From positions 1 to 64,000 of the forward strand of contig DBPT01000004.1 in NCBI GenBank assembly GCA_002304925.1: 64,000 bases of DNA, given 5' to 3'. Source of the stretch: Prolixibacteraceae bacterium UBA1413 (GTDB taxonomy: Bacteria; Bacteroidota; Bacteroidia; Bacteroidales; Prolixibacteraceae). The notes under the pieces were generated by a model. The model searched no databases. It was not told the DNA's origin and was given only the letters and a program-made list of their open reading frames with translations. This document shows, in pieces, positions 32,961-40,503 of the stretch. How positions within the stretch are numbered: position 1 is the first letter of the stretch; the number at the start of each line of letters is the position of its first letter. Both the position numbers and the translations under genes were made by a program.

Positions 32961-34010
32961 TTATTTGGTTCCCGGCCGCAGCTGCCGCACGGCGGCGCCG
33001 GCCTGCCAGAGTTCCGATTCACGCATTGCCTTCAGTTCCGCGTTGAGGGTATCGCGGTAATCGGCGCTGCTGAGCGAGTCAATCACCCGCTTGGTTTCCA
33101 CACCCGCCGTCACGCTTTTGTAAAGGTCGTTGAACACGGGAAGGGTCGCTTCCCGGAACTTATGGCGCCAGTCAAGGGCACCCCGCTGTGCCGTGGCGCT
33201 GCAGTTGGCGTACATCCAGTCCATGCCGTTCTGGTCTACCAGCCGGATCAGGCTCTGGGTGAGTTCTTCCACTGTTTCGTTGAAAGCTTCAGAAGGGGAA
33301 TGGCCGTTTTTGCGCAGCACCTGGTACTGGGCTTCGATGATGCCGGCCAGGGCACCCATCAGCACCCCCCGTTCTCCCGTCAGGTCAGAAAAGACTTCGT
33401 TTTCAAAGGTCGTGGGAAAGAGGTATCCCGAGCCGATGGCGATCCCCAGAGCCAGGGTGCGGTCCAGGGCACGTCCGGTAAAATCCCTGAAAACGGCAAA
33501 ACTGGAATTGATGCCATGGCCTGCCAGGAAGTTGGTACGCACACTGGCGCCCGAACCCTTGGGAGCCACCAGGATCACGTCGACATTCTCCGGAGGGATC
33601 ACCTTGGTCTGATCCTTGTAAACAATAGAAAAGCCATGCGAAAAATAGAGGGCGTCGCCTTCCTTCAGACACGGTTTTATCCTGGGCCAGAGGATCCGCT
33701 GAGCAGCATCCGACACCAGGTACTGGATGATGGTCCCCCGGGTGGCAGCCTCTTCCACAGGGAAAAGGGTCTCTCCCGGCACAAACCCGTCGCCGACGGC
33801 CTTGTCCCAGTCCTGTTTGAATTCCGGCGCCTGCCCGACGATCACCCGGAATCCCTGATCCCGCATGTTGAGGGCCTGGGCTGGACCCTGCACCCCGTAT
33901 CCGATGATGGCGATCACCTCATCCTTCAAAACCTCCCGGGCTTTCTCCACTGGAAACTCTTCGCGGAGAACCACATTTTCCACTTCCCCGCCAAAATTGA
34001 TTTTTGCCAT
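32961..34010 (-). CDS. ilvC: Ketol-acid reductoisomerase
   Basis: A 349-residue IlvC that converts acetolactate and acetohydroxybutyrate to the dihydroxy acids with NADPH and Mg2+. The nucleotide fold has IAIIGYGVQGPAQALNMRD (Val where many enzymes have Ser). The C-terminal knot holds DLTGERGVLMGALAGIIEAQYQ with the metal Asp/Glu and later CSATAQRGALDW. Its sequence resembles the form I recall from Bacteroides. It is the last gene of the ilvDBNC operon, 48 bases after ilvN. The gap behind it (32768-32960) holds GC-rich inverted segments such as CTCCTCCTTCG..AAGGAGGAG that may end transcription. Confidence 0.96.
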   Translation of the reverse strand: MAKINFGGEVENVVLREEFPVEKAREVLKDEVIAIIGYGVQGPAQALNMRDQGFRVIVGQAPEFKQDWDKAVGDGFVPGETLFPVEEAATRGTIIQYLVSDAAQRILWPRIKPCLKEGDALYFSHGFSIVYKDQTKVIPPENVDVILVAPKGSGASVRTNFLAGHGINSSFAVFRDFTGRALDRTLALGIAIGSGYLFPTTFENEVFSDLTGERGVLMGALAGIIEAQYQVLRKNGHSPSEAFNETVEELTQSLIRLVDQNGMDWMYANCSATAQRGALDWRHKFREATLPVFNDLYKSVTAGVETKRVIDSLSSADYRDTLNAELKAMRESELWQAGAAVRQLRPGTK

Positions 34011-34058
34011 AATAATTTTATTTTAGTGTTTATGTTAATCCTGCACCTGTCAAACTGC

Positions 34059-34601
34059 TTAATCCATATTCATCAGAAAGGCATCCCTTTCCCGCAGGTA
34101 TTCGGAAATCCGCTCGATGGGATCCCGGGTGATGGCCACCCTTCCAGAACGGATGAACTGCATCACCCGGAACTGATTCAACTGGTCAAAGAGCGCCTGG
34201 GTTTCCTCTTTGTGTCCTGTCTTCTCAATCACCGTATATTCCCGGGTGATCTCCAGGATACGAGCTCCGGAATCACGCACGATCTTTTCCACCTGGTCGC
34301 TGTCGTAGAGGGCTTCCGTGGGAACCTTGTACAAAGCAATTTCCTGGTAGATCATCTCTTCGTTGGTCAGGTAAAAGGCTTTCAGCACGTCGATCACCTT
34401 GTCGATCTGCCCCACAACCTTTCGCACCATATCTTCGGTGCAATGAACAACAATGGTGAATTTATAGATTCCCCGGATGGCCGATTCCGAGACGGTCAGA
34501 CTGTCGATGTTGATTTTCCGTCGGGTGAAAATCAGGGTGATCCGGGACAGCAACCCGATGTTGTTTTCCGAGAAAACCGTGATGTTATATTCTCGCTTCA
34601 T
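34059..34601 (-). CDS. ilvN: Acetolactate synthase regulatory (small) subunit
   Basis: A 180-residue protein with an N-terminal ACT domain (YNITVFSENNIGLLSRITLIF, IDSLTVSESAIRGIYKFTIVV) that binds valine in relatives. A C-terminal domain follows (ALYKVPTEALYDSDQVEKIV, ITREYTVIEKTGHKEE). The ACT part binds the branched-chain end product and the whole subunit activates IlvB. It lies 13 bases after ilvB. Confidence 0.93.
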   Translation of the reverse strand: MKREYNITVFSENNIGLLSRITLIFTRRKINIDSLTVSESAIRGIYKFTIVVHCTEDMVRKVVGQIDKVIDVLKAFYLTNEEMIYQEIALYKVPTEALYDSDQVEKIVRDSGARILEITREYTVIEKTGHKEETQALFDQLNQFRVMQFIRSGRVAITRDPIERISEYLRERDAFLMNMD

Positions 34602-34614
34602 GATTTCAGATTAT

Positions 34615-36318
34615 TCAGGGTTCGAGCATTATTTCGGACACAGAGGCACCGGCGGGCACCATGGGAAAGACATTGTCTTCCTTTTCTATGGTCACTTCAA
34701 GGAGGAAAGGTCCCCGATGGTCAAGCATGGTCTGAGCGGCTTCGTCGAGATCTTCACGGTTGTCGACCTTTATTCCGGGGATTCCGAAACCTTTGGCAAT
34801 GGTGATAAAATCGGGGTTGGTAAGTCCGGTGAAGGAGTACCGTTTTTCGAAGAAGAGCTGTTGCCATTGGCGCACCATTCCGAGGAAGTGGTTGTTGAGC
34901 AGTACGATTTTCACCGGCAGTTTGTTCTGGGCGATAGTCCCCAGTTCCTGGATGGTCATCTGAAATCCCCCATCACCGATCATAGCCACGACCGTGCGGC
35001 CGGGAGCGGCTATCTGGGCGCCCATGCTCGCGGGAAGTCCGTATCCCATGGTCCCCAGGCCGCCCGAGGTAACACAGCTCCTGCTGTGGTTAAAACCAAA
35101 ATAACGTGCCGCGATCATCTGTTGCTGGCCTACATCGGTGACCAGGATCGCTTCTCCCTTCGTCTTGCCGGAAACCATCTTCACCACTTCCCCCATGGTC
35201 AGACCGGGTTTCGTGGGATACAAATCCTTCCTGATCACCTTTTCATATTCCACCTGGTCGGCTTCGCGGAATTCCTTGACCCATTCGTCGTGGGAATTGG
35301 ATTTCACATTGCCAGTCAGCATTTTCAGCGATTTTGACGCGTCTCCAAGAATGGCAACGTCGGCTTTGACAATTTTATTAATCTCCGCAGGATCGATATC
35401 GAGGTGGATGATCTTAGCCTTACGGGCATAGTCAGAAACTTTTCCGGTCACCCGGTCGTCGAAGCGCATTCCCACAGCGATGATCAGGTCGGCATCATTG
35501 GTTTTGATGTTGGGGCCGTAATTGCCATGCATCCCCAGCATGCCTACATTCAGCGGATGTTTGGTGGGAAGCGCCGACAGTCCCAACAGGGTCCATGCCG
35601 CCGGAATACCGGTCTTTTCGATGAAAGCCCGCAATTCATCCTCGGCCTTGGCGATGATCACCCCCTGGCCGAAAAGCAGGAGCGGCTTTTTGGACTGATC
35701 GATCAATTCAGCCGCCTCTTTCACCTTGAAGGGATCGACAGGGATCTCGGGGATGTAACTTCTGATCTTGGTGCACTTTTTATATTCGAAATTCAATTCG
35801 CCGAACTGGGCATCCTTGGTAATGTCGAGGAGGACGGGGCCCGGCCTGCCCGTTTGGGCGATGAAGAAAGCCTGGGCGATGGCATGGGGAATTTCTTCCG
35901 GGGAAGTGATCTGGAAATTCCACTTGGTCACGGGGATGGACATGCCGATGACATCGGATTCCTGGAAAGCATCGGTTCCCAGTAAGGGAGAGGTTACCTG
36001 TCCGGTAATGCAAACCATGGGAACCGAGTCGATCATGGCGTCGGCGATGCCGGTCATCAGGTTGGTGGCACCCGGACCGGAAGTGGCAAAACAAACCCCC
36101 GCCCTGCCCGTGATTTTTGCAAATCCTTCGGCAGCATGGGCGGCACCCTGTTCATGACGGGTAAGGATGTGCCTGATCTTAGAACCGTAATCGTAAAGGG
36201 CATCGTAGATCGGCATAATGGCCCCCCCGGGATACCCGAAAATGGTATCCACCCCTTCCTCGATCAGCGACAGGATCACCGCCTCGGAACCGCTTATTTT
36301 TCCTGGACTCTTATTCAT
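34615..36318 (-). CDS. ilvB: Acetolactate synthase catalytic subunit
   Basis: A 567-residue ThDP enzyme. It has the N-terminal Glu motif GYPGGAIMPIYDALYD, RHEQGAAHAAEGFA, the central FAD-type domain (PLNVGMLGMHGNYG, VGMRFDDRVTG) and the ThDP/Mg2+ motif GDGGFQMTIQELGTIAQNKLPVKIVLLNN. It makes acetolactate from two pyruvates or acetohydroxybutyrate from pyruvate and 2-ketobutyrate. Gap to ilvD is 171 bases and includes a short AACCTTAA-like repeat, so some regulation between the two genes is possible. Confidence 0.96.
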   Translation of the reverse strand: MNKSPGKISGSEAVILSLIEEGVDTIFGYPGGAIMPIYDALYDYGSKIRHILTRHEQGAAHAAEGFAKITGRAGVCFATSGPGATNLMTGIADAMIDSVPMVCITGQVTSPLLGTDAFQESDVIGMSIPVTKWNFQITSPEEIPHAIAQAFFIAQTGRPGPVLLDITKDAQFGELNFEYKKCTKIRSYIPEIPVDPFKVKEAAELIDQSKKPLLLFGQGVIIAKAEDELRAFIEKTGIPAAWTLLGLSALPTKHPLNVGMLGMHGNYGPNIKTNDADLIIAVGMRFDDRVTGKVSDYARKAKIIHLDIDPAEINKIVKADVAILGDASKSLKMLTGNVKSNSHDEWVKEFREADQVEYEKVIRKDLYPTKPGLTMGEVVKMVSGKTKGEAILVTDVGQQQMIAARYFGFNHSRSCVTSGGLGTMGYGLPASMGAQIAAPGRTVVAMIGDGGFQMTIQELGTIAQNKLPVKIVLLNNHFLGMVRQWQQLFFEKRYSFTGLTNPDFITIAKGFGIPGIKVDNREDLDEAAQTMLDHRGPFLLEVTIEKEDNVFPMVPAGASVSEIMLEP

Positions 36319-36489
36319 AACGTGCTGTTTTTTATTTCAAACTGACTTAATTAACTCAGAGCTTCAGAGTTTCAAACTACCGTGCAGGTGCGTGGAGAAG
36401 TTCCTTCATCCACCCGGTTTTACCGGTGGTTATTGACCTTAAACCATTCGGGTTATCCTTTAAAAATTATTCAATTCTTAAACTTAACC

Positions 36490-38331
36490 TTAAATTATCC
36501 TCACCGCTCCCTTGTCAGCCGAGCTCACCATTGAGGCATAAGCCCGGAGGGCCTGCGATACTTTCCGTGGACGGGCTTTGGGTTTCCAACCCTCTTTTCC
36601 TTTGGCTTCTTCGGCCTGCCGGCGGCGTTCCAGTTCTTCTGCCGTCACCAGCAGGTTGATGGTCCGCCCGGTGGCATCGATTTCGATGAGGTCGCCCTCG
36701 CGTACCAGGGCGATGTCGCCACCTGCCGCTGCTTCAGGGGAGACATGTCCCACCGAAAGGCCGGAGGTGCCCCCCGAAAAACGGCCGTCGGTGACCAAAG
36801 CGCACACCTTGTCGAGTTTCATCGATTTCAGGTAGGAAGTGGGATAGAGCATCTCCTGCATGCCGGGGCCTCCGCGCGGACCTTCATAGCGGATCACCAC
36901 CACGTCGCCGGGACTGACGGCCTTGCCGAGGATGCCGTTGCAGGCCTCTTCCTGAGAATCAAAGACCCGGGCGGTACCGGTGAATGTCAGCATGGAGGGA
37001 TCCACACCGGCAGTTTTCACGATGCTGCCGTCACGGGCGATGTTGCCGTAAAGGACCGCCAGCCCGCCATCGCCGGAATAGGCATTCGCGATGCTGCGGA
37101 TGCACCCTTTCTCCCGGTCGGTATCCGGGACCTGATAATAGTTGCTCTGTGAACCCATCACCAGGTTGCGCTTCCCTCCCGGCGCCGACCGGAAAATATC
37201 AGAAGCTTCCGGGGAGGGGTCAGGATTCATGATGTCATAAGCGGCAAGGGCCTCCCCCAGCGTTTTCCCGTCGGCCCGCTTCACCGAGGTATCGAGTAAT
37301 CCGCCCCGCGCCAGCTCGGCCATGATCCCCAGGATCCCACCGGCCCGGTTGACATCCTCGACATGATAGGATGAGCTGGGCGCTACCTTGCAGAGGTTGG
37401 GCGTGGTCCGGCTCAGACGGTCGATGTCCTGCATGGTGAAATCCACCTCCGCCTCATGGGCGATGGCCAGCAGGTGAAGTACGGTATTGGTAGAGCCGCC
37501 CATGGCGATGTCGAGTATCATAGCATTGAAAAATGCCGCCCGAGAGGCGATATTCCGCGGCAATACCGAGTCATCGTCATCGAAATAGTAAGCTTTTGTC
37601 ATTTCCACGATCCTGCGGGCCGCCGTTTCGAAGAGCTTTTTGCGGTTTACATGGGTGGCCACGATGGTGCCGTTTCCCGGAAGGGAGAGGCCGATGGCTT
37701 CGGTAAGGCAGTTCATGGAGTTGGCGGTGAACATGCCGCTGCAGGATCCGCACGTCGGACAAGCGACTTTTTCCACGGCCGTCATCAGATCATCGTCCAC
37801 TGTGGGATCGGCAGCCATCACCATGGTATCCACCAGGTCGTAGGATTTTCCGCCGGAGACACCGGCTTCCATGGGTCCGCCCGAAACAAAAATGGCCGGA
37901 ATGTTCAGCCGCATAGCCGCCATCAGCATTCCCGGGGTGATCTTGTCACAGTTCGAAATGCACACCATGGCGTCCACGCAATGGGCATTACACATGTATT
38001 CCACACTGTCGGCGATAATATCGCGCGAGGGCAGCGAATAAAGCATTCCGTCGTGCCCCATGGCAATACCGTCGTCAATGGCGATTGTGTTGAATTCGGC
38101 GGCAAAAAATCCCTCCCGCTCAATGAGCGATTTGACCTGCTGGCCGACGGCATGAAGGTGGGTGTGCCCCGGAACAAACTGGGTGAAGGAATTCACCACG
38201 GCAATCACCGGTTTTCCCATCTGTTCCTCCGTCATCCCGTTGGCGCGCCACAGGCTGCGAGCCCCCGCCATCCTGCGCCCTTGCGTCGTCGTTTCACTGC
38301 GTAACCTGTTTCCCATTTTTTCGTCAGCCAT
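36490..38331 (-). CDS. ilvD: Dihydroxy-acid dehydratase
   Basis: A 613-residue IlvD. Cluster Cys residues occur in ISNCDKITPGM and CPTCGSCSGMFTANSMNC. Further family blocks are DGIAMGHDGMLYSLPSRDIIADS, MDIAMGGSTNTVLHLLA-like DIAMGGSTNTVLHLLAIA, GPRGGPGMQEML and TDGRFSGGTSGLSVGH. It removes water from the dihydroxy acids to give 2-ketoisovalerate and 2-keto-3-methylvalerate and needs an Fe-S cluster. It is the first structural gene of the ilv operon and starts 11 bases after the attenuator's T-run. Confidence 0.96.
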   Translation of the reverse strand: MADEKMGNRLRSETTTQGRRMAGARSLWRANGMTEEQMGKPVIAVVNSFTQFVPGHTHLHAVGQQVKSLIEREGFFAAEFNTIAIDDGIAMGHDGMLYSLPSRDIIADSVEYMCNAHCVDAMVCISNCDKITPGMLMAAMRLNIPAIFVSGGPMEAGVSGGKSYDLVDTMVMAADPTVDDDLMTAVEKVACPTCGSCSGMFTANSMNCLTEAIGLSLPGNGTIVATHVNRKKLFETAARRIVEMTKAYYFDDDDSVLPRNIASRAAFFNAMILDIAMGGSTNTVLHLLAIAHEAEVDFTMQDIDRLSRTTPNLCKVAPSSSYHVEDVNRAGGILGIMAELARGGLLDTSVKRADGKTLGEALAAYDIMNPDPSPEASDIFRSAPGGKRNLVMGSQSNYYQVPDTDREKGCIRSIANAYSGDGGLAVLYGNIARDGSIVKTAGVDPSMLTFTGTARVFDSQEEACNGILGKAVSPGDVVVIRYEGPRGGPGMQEMLYPTSYLKSMKLDKVCALVTDGRFSGGTSGLSVGHVSPEAAAGGDIALVREGDLIEIDATGRTINLLVTAEELERRRQAEEAKGKEGWKPKARPRKVSQALRAYASMVSSADKGAVRII

Positions 38332-38341
38332 GATTATTTCT

Positions 38342-38415
38342 AAAAAAAAACCTTTCCCGTTTGCTGAGAAAGGCTACATATCCTGATTCCTGTAAATGAC
38401 CGTGCCCTCCTCAGC
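38342..38415 (-). promoter_or_regulatory. ilv operon attenuator: antiterminator and intrinsic terminator
   Basis: On the minus strand, GCTGAGGAGGGC (38415-38404), overlapping the leader stop, pairs with GCCTTTCTCAGC (38374-38363) over 12 bases with two G-U pairs. Part of the latter, CCTTTCTC, is the 5' arm of a hairpin with GGGAAAGG (8 bp), followed by nine T (38350-38342), a textbook intrinsic terminator. The two structures exclude each other. Stalling of a ribosome in the leader would leave the first segment free and favour read-through. It ends 11 bases before ilvD. Confidence 0.9.
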
Positions 38416-38470
38416 TGCTGCTTAGAATGACGACACCTACAAGAATAATATTAACCATCAGATTCTTCAT
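38411..38470 (-). CDS. ilvL: ilv operon leader peptide, rich in Val, Ile and Leu codons
   Basis: A 19-residue frame from ATG 38470 to TGA 38411-38413 reads MKNLMVNIILVGVVILSSS. Ten of 19 residues are branched-chain, mixing Val (four), Ile (three) and Leu (three), as expected for an operon serving all three amino acids. The three terminal Ser codons (AGC AGC AGC) run into the antiterminator segment. The likely role is to sense charged tRNA levels through ribosome stalling. Confidence 0.87.
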   Translation of the reverse strand: MKNLMVNIILVGVVILSSS

Positions 38471-38506
38471 TTTTCCAAAGTACGGATCAACGCTACGATT
38501 CCATAG

Positions 38507-38514
38507 CAAATGTA
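38507..38514 (-). promoter_or_regulatory. -7 element of the ilv operon (TACATTTG)
   Basis: TACATTTG on the minus strand, 36 bases before the leader start codon, fits the TAnnTTTG consensus. No clean TTTG lies at the proper upstream distance; CTTG is found 17 bases before it. Confidence 0.5.
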
Positions 38515-38604
38515 AAAACTATTTTCAATAGCAAGAGAAAACCGTAATTTAAAAGCGGTATTTTAAGAAATAAGTTAAGAAAAGAGGGAGATTTAATATT
38601 AAAT

Positions 38605-39306
38605 TTACATAAACCGGAAAGGATTGTAGCTGATCCCGCGGTCGTAAACATCGATGTTTTCCCGCTTTTTCAGGAAGCGGACCCCCGCATAGGTGACGGG
38701 AGTGAAGAGGATCTCGACGGTGCATTTGAAGATGTAGTTGGAGAGGAACACCGTCAGGAGGAGGTTTCCGGGGAGGAGGCCGTAGAAGGCGATCAGGCAG
38801 AAAAGGAGGGTGTCAATGCCCTCTCCGGCGAGGGTGGAACCGATGGTGCGCATCCAGAGGTATTTGCCTTCCATCAGGAGCTTGAGCCGGGAGAGGAGCC
38901 AGGAGTTGGTGAATTCGCCGGCGAAGTAAGCCACCAGACTGGCAAGTACGATCCGTGGGACAAAGCCAATGACCTTTTCAAAGGCCTCCTGGTAGGGCCA
39001 CTCCCCTGCCGGCGGCAAAACCTGGACCACCCACAGGATCAATGACATCATCAGGGTGGCGAAAAAACCTGTCCAGATCACCTTCCTCGAACGACGGTAG
39101 CCGTATACTTCTGTAAGGATATCGCCGAAGATATAACTCATCGGGAAAAGGATGGTTCCCCCGTCGAAGGTAAATTTCCAGAGGGTCAGGATTTTCGTAG
39201 AGGCGATGTTCGAAATCAGAAGAACGGCCACGAAAAGAGCCATGATCACATCGAAGTAGCGGAAGGAGGCCGCGGGTTCCCCGGAATTGGCAGCAACGGT
39301 GGGCAT
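38605..39306 (-). CDS. Queuosine precursor transporter (YhhQ/VUT family)
   Basis: A 233-residue membrane protein, start set at ATG 39306 (MPTVAANSGEPAASFRYF) since upstream codons look untranslated. Six hydrophobic segments are visible, with the family blocks ILLISNIASTKI-like VLLISNIASTKILTLWKF, ILFPMSYIFGDILTEVYGY, FVPRIVLASLVAYFAGEFTNS and GSTLAGEGIDTLLFCLIAF. Relatives import queuine or preQ bases for tRNA modification. The specific base is not told by sequence. The gene stands alone between the ilv leader and a divergent gene. Confidence 0.9.
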   Translation of the reverse strand: MPTVAANSGEPAASFRYFDVIMALFVAVLLISNIASTKILTLWKFTFDGGTILFPMSYIFGDILTEVYGYRRSRKVIWTGFFATLMMSLILWVVQVLPPAGEWPYQEAFEKVIGFVPRIVLASLVAYFAGEFTNSWLLSRLKLLMEGKYLWMRTIGSTLAGEGIDTLLFCLIAFYGLLPGNLLLTVFLSNYIFKCTVEILFTPVTYAGVRFLKKRENIDVYDRGISYNPFRFM

Positions 39307-39387
39307 ATCAGCTTCTTTAACGCGGCAAAGATAGATAATTAAGGTTAATAACCACTTGCGTAGCCAATTGTCATTCATGATCCCAAA

Positions 39388-39419
39388 TTTGGTCATATAC
39401 AAAATGTTGACTATATTTG
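39388..39419 (+). promoter_or_regulatory. Consensus Bacteroidota promoter (TTTG-N20-TATATTTG)
   Basis: TTTG at 39388-39391, 20 bases, then TATATTTG at 39412-39419. This is an exact match to the consensus. Transcription would start about 60 bases before the gene at 39488. Confidence 0.8.
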
Positions 39420-39487
39420 TAAGGATTCGGTTTCACAGGAACCGGATTTTTTATTTCTATGACAATTAACAACGCATTTTTAACAAT

Positions 39488-39901
39488 ATGAGAACGCAAT
39501 TGCAAATCACAAACCTGGATTATCAGCGCTTGTTCAACCTGATCAACAGTGTCAGGGACACCATGAAGGATGACCTTCACAATATCGAGACCCTCGAGCA
39601 AGAGATCGACCGGGCCAAACGGATAGAACCCCGCAAGATCGGTCCCGACTTCGTGACCATGAATTCCGAGGTGGAGGTGATTGACCTGGCTTCGGGCAGG
39701 GTGATGACCTTCAAATTGGTCTACCCCCAGGATGCGGATTTTAAGAACAACAGGCTATCGGTGCTCTCGCCGCTGGGGAGCGCCCTGATCGGGTACCGCG
39801 AAGGTGACGAGGTGGAATTCAGGGTTCCTGCCGGCACCAAAAAGGTGAAAATCACCAGGATTTTGTTTCAACCGGAAGCCAAAGGGGAATATGCTTTATA
39901 G
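39488..39901 (+). CDS. GreA/Rnk-like RNA polymerase-binding protein
   Basis: A 137-residue protein. The N-terminal half is a short helical stretch (YQRLFNLINSVRDTMKDDLHNIETLEQEIDRAK). The C-terminal half is the FKBP-like GreA/GreB fold (VTMNSEVEVIDLASGRVMTFKLVYP, LSVLSPLGSALIGYREGDEVEFRVPAGTKKVKI). The short helical part, without the long acidic-tipped coiled coil of GreA, resembles Rnk. Such proteins bind near the secondary channel of RNA polymerase, but the effect of this one is unknown. Confidence 0.85.
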   Translation: MRTQLQITNLDYQRLFNLINSVRDTMKDDLHNIETLEQEIDRAKRIEPRKIGPDFVTMNSEVEVIDLASGRVMTFKLVYPQDADFKNNRLSVLSPLGSALIGYREGDEVEFRVPAGTKKVKITRILFQPEAKGEYAL

Positions 39902-40013
39902 GAGAGAAGAACGAATTGCAATTGTGACGGAAGCCACCTTCTTATCGGGATATACCAGCGTCTTGGCAGTAATCGGTAAATAAATCCTGCAGATTTCACC
40001 TAAAAAGTCAAAA

Positions 40014-40472
40014 ATGAAGGAAATTGAAAGGAAATTCCTGGTGCATCGGGAACAATTTCCGGGAAGCGACAACCAAACCATCCTGAAACAGGGTTATCTG
40101 TCGGTCGATCCCGACCGGGAGGTTCGCATCAGGCGGGAGGGTGACCGGGCATGGATCACCATCAAGGGAAGGATGGAAGGAATCACGAGGCCGGAATTTG
40201 ATTATACAATCCCGGTGGAGGATGCGGAAGCCCTTCTGGGGTTGGCCCTCTTCCTCCCGGTGGAAAAAATCAGGCACCGGCTGGTGGTGGATGAGACCCA
40301 CTGGGAGGTGAATGAATTTCTGGGCGCCAACGCCGGGTTACTGATGGCGGAGGTGGAACTGGAAGACGAAAGCCAGCCTTTCAGCCGTCCCGCCTGGCTC
40401 AGCCACGAGGTAACCTTTGACCAGCGGTACTACAACTCAGAACTTGCCCGGAAACCCTACACGCAATGGTAA
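40014..40472 (+). CDS. CYTH domain protein (triphosphate tunnel metalloenzyme)
   Basis: A 152-residue CYTH protein. It starts with the signature EIERKFLV (E-x-E-x-K) and has alternating charged strands: EVRIRREGDRAWITIKGR, RPEFDYTIPVEDAEALL, IRHRLVVDETHWEVNEF and LLMAEVELEDESQPF. These residues line the tunnel that binds triphosphate and metal. Bacterial relatives cleave inorganic triphosphate; adenylate cyclase activity is possible but less common. The gene is 112 bases after the GreA-like gene. Confidence 0.9.
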   Translation: MKEIERKFLVHREQFPGSDNQTILKQGYLSVDPDREVRIRREGDRAWITIKGRMEGITRPEFDYTIPVEDAEALLGLALFLPVEKIRHRLVVDETHWEVNEFLGANAGLLMAEVELEDESQPFSRPAWLSHEVTFDQRYYNSELARKPYTQW

Positions 40473-40503
40473 GGATGAAGCTGAAGCTGACGTCAGGGAA
40501 TGT

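Noticed and set aside
32877..34805. A 642-residue plus-strand frame opposite ilvC and ilvN
   Set aside because: Antisense to well-defined ilv genes with no family resemblance.
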